Part shown: positions 29,405-34,601 of the stretch, piece after piece
Position numbering within the stretch: the first letter of the stretch is position 1
How the letters are laid out: every line of letters starts with the position of its first letter
NCBI GenBank assembly: GCA_020433805.1
Contig: JAGRBZ010000037.1
Span: forward strand, 1 to 34,601
DNA length: 34,601 bases
Direction of reading: 5' to 3'
Source: Anaerolineae bacterium
Lineage (GTDB): Bacteria > Chloroflexota > Anaerolineae > 4572-78 > J111
Translations under genes and position numbers: made by a program
Notes under the pieces: model-generated
What the model was told of the DNA's origin: nothing
What the model saw: the letters and a program-made list of their open reading frames with translations, nothing else
The model's database searches: none

Positions 29405-31981
29405 TTACAACAACAAGTTCAATTCCCTGGCACGGACGATAGCCTGGGTGCGATTGCTGACACCCAGTTTGCCGTAGATATTGCTGGTGTGCTTTTTGAC
29501 GGTGCCGATAACAACAAACAGCTTATCGGCGATTTGCTGGTTGGTTAACCCTTCGGTTAAAAGTTGCAGCACTTCCAATTCGCGATCGCTGAGAGGTTCT
29601 ATCAGAGGTTGGTCGTGCGGTTGAAGCTGTTGATGGGCAGCGGAAGGGGTATTGGTTGGGGTGATCGGTTTGGAGAGTTCCGCCACGACGGTGTCGGTGA
29701 GGTGCTTTAAATCGGGACCATAGCGGGCAGCTACAGCCGGAGATGGAGTGACAGAGGGATGCCTATCAAGCCAGTGGTTGACTTTATCCTTAGTTCTCTG
29801 GTCGCAAGCGGGATGCTGCCGGATAAAGGTGAGTGTGGCGACACCTTGTTCCTCGTGGTCGCTTTCGAGAAAATAAGCACCAATCTCAACCAGCACCGAC
29901 AGGATGAGCGGCACGATGTGGGCCTCGACGGCTACGCTCAAGGCTTGGTGAAAGTAGGGATGCGCCCGGTGGTTATGCCCCAGCCGATGCACGGTCATCC
30001 CCAAGCCCTGAAAGGCTGCTACGAGACCGCCTCGGTCACCGATCTTTTCGTAGATGGCCAGACTTTGGTGGTATAAATTGTGGGCATGCTGATAGTTGCC
30101 CCGGGCCTGCTCGATTTCTCCCAAATTGGTCAGGGCCAGGGCCATCCCTTCCGGGTCGTCGAGTTCTTCTTTTAGGGTGTAACTGGCTTGAAAATAATCA
30201 GCAGCGGTCGATAGCTGACCCAAGGCTTGGTTAATCAGCCCTAAAAGATTGTAGATGTAGGCCATCAGCCATTGATTACCGGCTTCCTGGGCCAGGGCGA
30301 GCGTCTGGTGGGCGTACTGCGATGCAGTTTCATAATCGCCCTGAGAGAGGGCTGCGCCGGTTAAGCCAAAACCGGCAAAGGCTTTGTTTTTTACATCCGA
30401 ACGGTCGGCGGCGCGCTGCCAGGCCTGTTGGCCTAAGGCCAGGGCCTGCTCATAATCGCCACGGGCTGCGGCCAACTGCGACAGGGCGGTTAACGGGTCG
30501 GTGCCCTGGCCGGGAGCGGGGGGGCGGTTGTGCTGCTCGTACAGCGCCAGGGCGCGTTCCTGCATATCGCGGGCGGCCTGCATGCGGCCAAAGCGCATCT
30601 CCAGCCAGCCGGAGCAGTTCAACAGCACAGCCAGGGTGTAATCCCGTTCCGGGGATGACGCCATCTGTTCGATGGCGCTGAGGGCGGGCGCAAAGGCATC
30701 GACACCTTCTTGAAAACGGCCCCGATATTGATAATAGGTGTGCAACCCCATAGCCGCGTATTCAAGCTCGGCCCTGAGGCTGTGTTTGACAGCCCATGCC
30801 CAGGCCGCACGAATGTTGTCTAGCTCACGCCCTATTTCAGCCAGCGCGGCAAGTTGCTGTCCGCCGGTAAGGGCATCGAAACGATCACCCAGGTAGGTCA
30901 TATAGTAGCGGGCGTGGACATCGCAGCAGCGCTGCATTTCTTCCGGCATCTGGGCGAAAAGGTCGCCGGCATACTGGCGTAAAAGTTCATGAACCTGGTA
31001 ACGCTGACTGTCCGACTCCCACCGCAGCAGCGATTTATCAACCAAACTGGTTAAAAGGGGCAGTGTGGCTGCGGCAACGATTTTGGCCACATCGCGACGG
31101 AAACCACCTTGAAAGACCGACAATCGCTTGAATATATTCTGCTCGGCCGGTGTCAGCCGCTGCCAGGTCTGGTCGAAGATGGCATGCATACTGCGATGGC
31201 GCTCGGGAATATCGCGCAGGGTTGTACTTAAAAAATCGAGGCCACGTTGAATTTCATCGGTTACATCGGCGCAAGAGAGGGTTTTTGTCCAGGTGGCTGC
31301 CAGTTCCAAGGCCAAGGGCATCCCTTCCACCAGCCGACACAGACGAACAATGCCATCCGCTTCCGTCTCGATGGAAAAATCGCGGCGCACCCGGCGCACC
31401 CGTTCAACCAGCAGTTTCACAGCGTCGACATCGGCCCAACCATCGACGTCTGTATTGGTAGGAACGGTCAGACCGGCCAGCGGATAGAGCCACTCTTCTT
31501 GTAGGTTGAGCACCTGGCGCGATGTAACCAAAAGCTTCACTTGGGAGGCGGTATTAAGAATCTGAAGCAGAATATCGCTGCTTTCTATGCCCACAAGCTG
31601 CTCAAAATTATCGAGTACCAGCAGCATCTGTTTATCGCGCAGCATATTGAGAAGGTGCGTTTGGAGATCACTGGAGCCGGTGAGGCCGACATCGAGGGCA
31701 TCGGCGATGGCCGGCAGCAGAAATTCGGGCGAGGAGACAGCTTGTAAGGGGACAAAGGTGACGCCGTCGGCAAAGTGATGTTCGAGTCGCAACGCGGTTT
31801 CGAGGGCCAGTCGGGTTTTACCCGTGCCGCCCGCTCCTATGAGGCTAAGCAGTCGGCAGGGAGGATCGCCCACAAGGCGTTCAAGTTCGGCTAACTCTTG
31901 CTGTCGACCAATAAAGGGCGTTAATTGGCGCGGGGCTTGACCGTCGAACGGTTTGGCGGTTTGTCCGGTTGGCTGTTCCAT
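29405..31981 (-). CDS. STAND ATPase-TPR transcriptional regulator with C-terminal LuxR HTH
   Basis: An 858-residue signal-dependent regulator. An NB-ARC-like ATPase comes first (P-loop GAGGTGKT at 49-56, Walker [25 protein letters not shown]). A winged-helix linker and long TPR-like repeats follow (about 380-740; for example [21 protein letters not shown]). The LuxR/GerE helix-turn-helix is at the end (about 790-855; [27 protein letters not shown], then [23 protein letters not shown]). The start at 31981 has GGAGAG six bases upstream; the longer frame to 32029 includes the TATAAT box. The inducer bound by the TPR part is unknown. It is divergent from the DJ-1/PfpI gene, which it might control. 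Confidence 0.92.
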   Translation of the reverse strand: MEQPTGQTAKPFDGQAPRQLTPFIGRQQELAELERLVGDPPCRLLSLIGAGGTGKTRLALETALRLEHHFADGVTFVPLQAVSSPEFLLPAIADALDVGLTGSSDLQTHLLNMLRDKQMLLVLDNFEQLVGIESSDILLQILNTASQVKLLVTSRQVLNLQEEWLYPLAGLTVPTNTDVDGWADVDAVKLLVERVRRVRRDFSIETEADGIVRLCRLVEGMPLALELAATWTKTLSCADVTDEIQRGLDFLSTTLRDIPERHRSMHAIFDQTWQRLTPAEQNIFKRLSVFQGGFRRDVAKIVAAATLPLLTSLVDKSLLRWESDSQRYQVHELLRQYAGDLFAQMPEEMQRCCDVHARYYMTYLGDRFDALTGGQQLAALAEIGRELDNIRAAWAWAVKHSLRAELEYAAMGLHTYYQYRGRFQEGVDAFAPALSAIEQMASSPERDYTLAVLLNCSGWLEMRFGRMQAARDMQERALALYEQHNRPPAPGQGTDPLTALSQLAAARGDYEQALALGQQAWQRAADRSDVKNKAFAGFGLTGAALSQGDYETASQYAHQTLALAQEAGNQWLMAYIYNLLGLINQALGQLSTAADYFQASYTLKEELDDPEGMALALTNLGEIEQARGNYQHAHNLYHQSLAIYEKIGDRGGLVAAFQGLGMTVHRLGHNHRAHPYFHQALSVAVEAHIVPLILSVLVEIGAYFLESDHEEQGVATLTFIRQHPACDQRTKDKVNHWLDRHPSVTPSPAVAARYGPDLKHLTDTVVAELSKPITPTNTPSAAHQQLQPHDQPLIEPLSDRELEVLQLLTEGLTNQQIADKLFVVIGTVKKHTSNIYGKLGVSNRTQAIVRARELNLLL

Positions 31982-32005
31982 TGGTTTCTCTCCGTGGCAA
32001 GCCGA

Positions 32006-32034
32006 ATTATAAGCCAAAACCGGCGGCAAACAAA
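32006..32034 (-). promoter_or_regulatory. Promoter candidate for the LuxR-STAND regulator
   Basis: A perfect TATAAT on the minus strand (32011-32006) about 25 bases before the ATG at 31981, with a weak -35 (TTGTTT at 16-base spacing). The leader would be very short. Confidence 0.5.
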
Positions 32035-32164
32035 AGATGCTGTTGGTACGCTATAGCCTAAGATTGTCCCAGTTTCACAATTTGGTCGAGAAAGCGGCTC
32101 AAAGGGCAGATTACTTTGATGGTCATATGCTCTCGGCAAGAAAACTGGACCTATCTTTTTTCAA

Positions 32165-32193
32165 TAGACAAGACCGGCGGACGCGTGTATAAT
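32165..32193 (+). promoter_or_regulatory. Promoter of the DJ-1/PfpI gene
   Basis: TAGACA (32165-32170), 17 bases, then TATAAT (32188-32193). The transcript would have a leader of about 100 bases before the start at 32300. The rest of the 31982-32299 spacer shows no gene. Confidence 0.75.
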
Positions 32194-32299
32194 TACTGTC
32201 GGTTCTTAGCACAAACCATTTGCCCCCCGTTTTTCTCTGTAAAGCACACTCTACTATCTATTTACAGTCCAATAAATGTTTACACAAAGGAGTAAAACT

Positions 32300-32881
32300 A
32301 TGGCTGCTAAAAAAATCTTGATGATTACCGGCGATTATGTTGAAGATTATGAAAATATGGTGCCGTTTCAGGCGTTGCAAGCGGTGGGACACACCGTCCA
32401 CGCCGTTTGCCCTGATAAGCAAGCGGGTGACAGTGTCGCTACGGCGATACACGACTTTTTAGGGGATCAGACCTATCGCGAAATGCAAGGCCACCGCTTT
32501 ACGCTTAACGCCTCTTTCGAGGAGATCAACCCGGCCGACTATGACGCGCTACTTTTGCCTGGTGGCCGCGCCCCGGAATATTTGCGCATTAATGACAATG
32601 TGCTCGCTCTCGTGCGCCATTTCTTTGAGGCCGATAAGCCCGTTGCCGCTATCTGCCACGCGATGCAGATTCTGGCGGCGGCTGACGTGCTGGAAGGGCG
32701 AAGTTGTTCGGCCTATCCGGCCGTTGGCCCGGAAGTTAAGATGGCCGGTGGGAGTTATATGAATATTGAGATCGATCAAGCCCATATCGATGGCAATCTC
32801 GTTACCGCACCGGCATGGCCGGCTCATCCGGAATGGATCGCGAAGTTCTTGCAAGTATTGGGTACAAAGATCGAGTTATAA
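32300..32881 (+). CDS. DJ-1/PfpI family protein
   Basis: A 193-residue protein of the DJ-1/PfpI (class I glutamine amidotransferase-like) superfamily. The nucleophile elbow [10 protein letters not shown] gives Cys119 followed by His120, as in PfpI. The acidic partner is probably Glu15 or Glu18 in GDYVEDYE, and [16 protein letters not shown] is the conserved strand-turn before it. Members include chaperones, deglycase-like or glyoxalase-like enzymes and peptidases; which applies here is unknown, but stress protection is the usual theme. AAAGGAG lies seven bases before the ATG at 32300. It is a single-gene unit between its own promoter and terminator. Confidence 0.9.
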   Translation: MAAKKILMITGDYVEDYENMVPFQALQAVGHTVHAVCPDKQAGDSVATAIHDFLGDQTYREMQGHRFTLNASFEEINPADYDALLLPGGRAPEYLRINDNVLALVRHFFEADKPVAAICHAMQILAAADVLEGRSCSAYPAVGPEVKMAGGSYMNIEIDQAHIDGNLVTAPAWPAHPEWIAKFLQVLGTKIEL

Positions 32882-32925
32882 AAGAGGGTTAATCATCCTA
32901 ATTTGAAGTGATGCCTCTTTAAAAG

Positions 32926-32968
32926 AAAAAGGCGCGGCAAACGGAGTTCCATTTGCCACGCCTTTTTT
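32926..32968. terminator. Bidirectional rho-independent terminator
   Basis: GGCG-c-GGCAAA (32931-32941) pairs with TTTGCC-a-CGCC (32952-32962) with one mismatch, preceded by AAAAA and followed by TTTTTT. It lies between the convergent ends of the DJ-1/PfpI gene (+) and the membrane protein gene (-) and can serve both. Confidence 0.9.
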
Positions 32969-32976
32969 GTTTTATG

Positions 32977-33660
32977 CTAAAACAGCACTTGCCCTATGCC
33001 AAAGCCGCCGACCACGATTAGCGCCACGGCCCAGATGAGATCGAAGTTGACCCAGTTGGTGCGCAAGACGGCCAGCCCGACCTTTTTGTAGACAATCCAG
33101 GCGATGACGGCCATCACCAAAATCATGGCGGCGGTGTGAATAACGACACCCATCGATAACCCCATGCCGATGGCCATATGGGCCTGGTGCGCGTGCGCCG
33201 CGTGATGATCGTGGGCACTTGCATTAGCAATACTCACCAGCGACGGAGCGACCATTAACCCGGCTCCGTGGGCCGTCGCCATTAGAAACGACCAGGCAAA
33301 CAGGTCTTTGAAACCGACTTTCATGCCCACCCAGCGCGGATGGCGGTAGTAGTTAAAGAGCTTGTAGATGCCGAACGCCAGCAGCGTTCCGGCGGTTAGC
33401 GTTGCCAGCGCCGCCGGCGGGAGATAGTGACTGCCGACCACCACCAGCCCGGCCACGATAACCAAAGAGACGGCATGCCCTAATGTGATGGGGATCAACG
33501 AGCGCCAGATCGCGCGCTCGCTGCCCTGCTGTAGGCCAAGCGCCAGAGCAAAAAGCCAGCCCATTCCCGGATTGAGGCCATGATATGCGCCAAAACCGGC
33601 CATGACCAACCACTCACCCAACGTATCAACCGGGATAGCAGAAAGAATCTGTGGAAGCAT
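32977..33660 (-). CDS. Polytopic membrane protein with His-rich loop, next to SBP56 (NicO/RcnA-like?)
   Basis: A 227-residue inner-membrane protein with about six helices. The first carries GAYHGLNPGMGW (25-36), the second LGHAVS (60-65) and a later one ATAHGAGLM (128-136). These His/Gly/Pro-containing helix motifs resemble HxxxPxH-type metal transporters such as NicO/RcnA, though only distantly. The loop at 150-161 is rich in His (HDHHAAHAHQAH), as in RcnA-type metal exporters. The gene starts inside the last codons of the SBP56 gene (35-base overlap), with GGAGG before the ATG, so the two are translationally linked. Handling of a metal (copper?) for SBP56 is an inference. Confidence 0.7.
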   Translation of the reverse strand: MLPQILSAIPVDTLGEWLVMAGFGAYHGLNPGMGWLFALALGLQQGSERAIWRSLIPITLGHAVSLVIVAGLVVVGSHYLPPAALATLTAGTLLAFGIYKLFNYYRHPRWVGMKVGFKDLFAWSFLMATAHGAGLMVAPSLVSIANASAHDHHAAHAHQAHMAIGMGLSMGVVIHTAAMILVMAVIAWIVYKKVGLAVLRTNWVNFDLIWAVALIVVGGFGIGQVLF

Positions 33661-34601
33661 CTCCCCCCTCCAATCGTACCTGGTGTCCGCGGGCCTGGCC
33701 GAAATCGACAAAGAAATTGGGGTCGAATTCGATGCCGCCGTTCGGGTTAACGTCTAGCTTTGCCATCCAGCCGCCCATTTTGTCCGGGTAAAACTGGTCA
33801 TCCCACACAGTGTACAACGAGTTGGTGAAGTAAACCCGCTTGCCGTCGCGGCTGATTTCGACCATCTGGGGGCCGCCCAACAGCGAACCGTTCGATTTGG
33901 GATGGGCTTTCTTACGCGCAATGCCCCCGACTTCAATCTTGCCGGTTAGTTGGGGTTTGAAGGGATCGCTGACATCGTACTGCAACATTTCGCCGGTGCC
34001 CCAGCAAGAAATATAGAGGAACTTATCATCCAGCGACAGGTTGATGTCGGTTACCAGGGGCGGCACGGCTTTGAACTGCTTGAGAGCAGGCGGCAGATCT
34101 GCTTCAGCGGCGGGTTGGGCCGGAATGTCGATGATCTTTTTAACGCCCCACTCGCCTTTGTCGTAGTACCAGGTCCATACAGAACTGGACAGATCGGTGG
34201 TGTTGAGCACCACGCTGGCAAATCCATACGTTTGCACCGGATTGTGGGCAGGCCTCAGTTCAAGCACCATCTGATATTCTTTGCCCAGATCAACCGTTTT
34301 GATATTCTTTCGCTTGCGAAGATCCCAGAAGTGGAGTTGATGGCCGTAGCGACCGTTGACGGCTTCATCGAGTAGAAAACCATGAGCAAATTGGTGCGGT
34401 TTGGCCCATTCGCTGGTGACCATGACATCGTGGGTGAGGTGCCACCAGAAGTCGTAACCCAACTCCTGGCTGCCCCGGTCGAGTTCCCAGGACCCCAGCA
34501 CATCATAGGTAAAGTGATCGAGCATGGCGATCCCGGCCGGACCGCCGTTGCCGTTGGCCGCGCCTAATGTGCTGACGTAAATCGCATCCGGGCCGCAGTG
34601 T
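33626..34601 (-). CDS. Selenium-binding protein / methanethiol oxidase (SBP56 family), C-terminal part
   Basis: The 324 residues visible run from the window edge (HCGPDAIYVSTLGAANGNGG) to the stop. They match the SBP56/SELENBP1 family throughout: LGYDFWWHLTHDVMVTSEWAKP, LSLDDKFLYISCWGTGEMLQYDVSDP, GGPQMVEISRDGKRVYFTNSLYTVWDDQFYPD, and the end DFGQARGHQVRLEGGDASTD. Bacterial members (MtoX) oxidise methanethiol to hydrogen sulfide, formaldehyde and hydrogen peroxide, and are copper-dependent in the periplasm. The N-terminus, including any signal peptide, is outside the window. The C-terminus ends SFCYPG, which differs from the usual family end. Confidence 0.93.
   Translation of the reverse strand, partial: HCGPDAIYVSTLGAANGNGGPAGIAMLDHFTYDVLGSWELDRGSQELGYDFWWHLTHDVMVTSEWAKPHQFAHGFLLDEAVNGRYGHQLHFWDLRKRKNIKTVDLGKEYQMVLELRPAHNPVQTYGFASVVLNTTDLSSSVWTWYYDKGEWGVKKIIDIPAQPAAEADLPPALKQFKAVPPLVTDINLSLDDKFLYISCWGTGEMLQYDVSDPFKPQLTGKIEVGGIARKKAHPKSNGSLLGGPQMVEISRDGKRVYFTNSLYTVWDDQFYPDKMGGWMAKLDVNPNGGIEFDPNFFVDFGQARGHQVRLEGGDASTDSFCYPG

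Noticed and set aside
29234..29548. 104-codon plus-strand frame at the end of the LuxR-STAND gene
   Set aside because: Nearly half of it is antisense to the conserved LuxR helix-turn-helix, and there is no recognisable product.
1..34601. CRISPR array, tRNA or rRNA genes
   Set aside because: No regularly spaced direct repeats were found. No cloverleaf with a typical T-loop GGTTCGAATC was found by eye, and no rRNA-like sequence was seen. A tRNA-finding program would settle the tRNA question.

Overview
The window is bacterial chromosome, most likely from a Chloroflexota bacterium of the Anaerolineae/Ardenticatenia type. This is an inference. It rests on moderate GC content, dockerin/cohesin-type secreted modules, two large STAND-type regulators, a methanethiol oxidase/SBP56 homologue, DUF3237, and intergenic spaces filled with hairpins made of iterated short words. 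No rRNA, tRNA, CRISPR array or complete transposase was seen.

Positions 1-6205 are a metal and export block on the minus strand. A MerR regulator precedes the start of an MFS exporter that is cut by the window edge. Next to it is a five-gene operon with a DtxR/MntR-type regulator, a metal-binding lipoprotein, an ATPase and two permeases. It has a clear sigma70-type promoter and a TTAG-N6-CTAA palindrome just downstream of the -10. Both permeases carry a C-terminal winged-helix-like extension. Positions 6206-8690 hold a structured leader and a secreted LamG-cohesin-dockerin protein. Positions 8691-11534 hold an amidohydrolase of the D-aminoacylase type, a small PQ-loop protein, and a regulatory region with two perfect palindromes and two promoter-like elements. 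That region drives a P1B-4-type heavy-metal ATPase (11536-14028), which is followed by a strong terminator.

Positions 14179-16938 encode a glutaryl-CoA-dehydrogenase-like acyl-CoA dehydrogenase and a 3-hydroxyacyl-CoA dehydrogenase that stops where related fusion proteins continue into an enoyl-CoA hydratase domain. A 600-base repeat-rich spacer, a PhzF-like isomerase and a SHOCT-type protein follow. Positions 19165-22242 are a minus-strand operon of a 58-residue membrane protein, two ABC-2 exporter permeases without an ATPase gene, and a lone receiver domain. A BTAD-STAND regulator follows at 22595-24958.

Positions 25228-29087 hold a glycine-rich small membrane protein, a flavin monooxygenase, a DUF3237 protein, a cupin, and a DUF433/DUF5615 toxin-antitoxin-like pair whose DUF5615 member is broken by one missing base. 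A LuxR-type STAND regulator (29405-31981) is divergent from a DJ-1/PfpI protein. The window ends with a polytopic membrane protein that has a His-rich loop, overlapping the 3' end of an SBP56/methanethiol oxidase gene.

The most interesting threads are the metal-homeostasis logic (shared operator architecture between importer and exporter, regulator-like domains fused to permeases), the SBP56 plus His-rich membrane protein pair, an unannotated 58-aa membrane protein, and the density and variety of intergenic inverted repeats.
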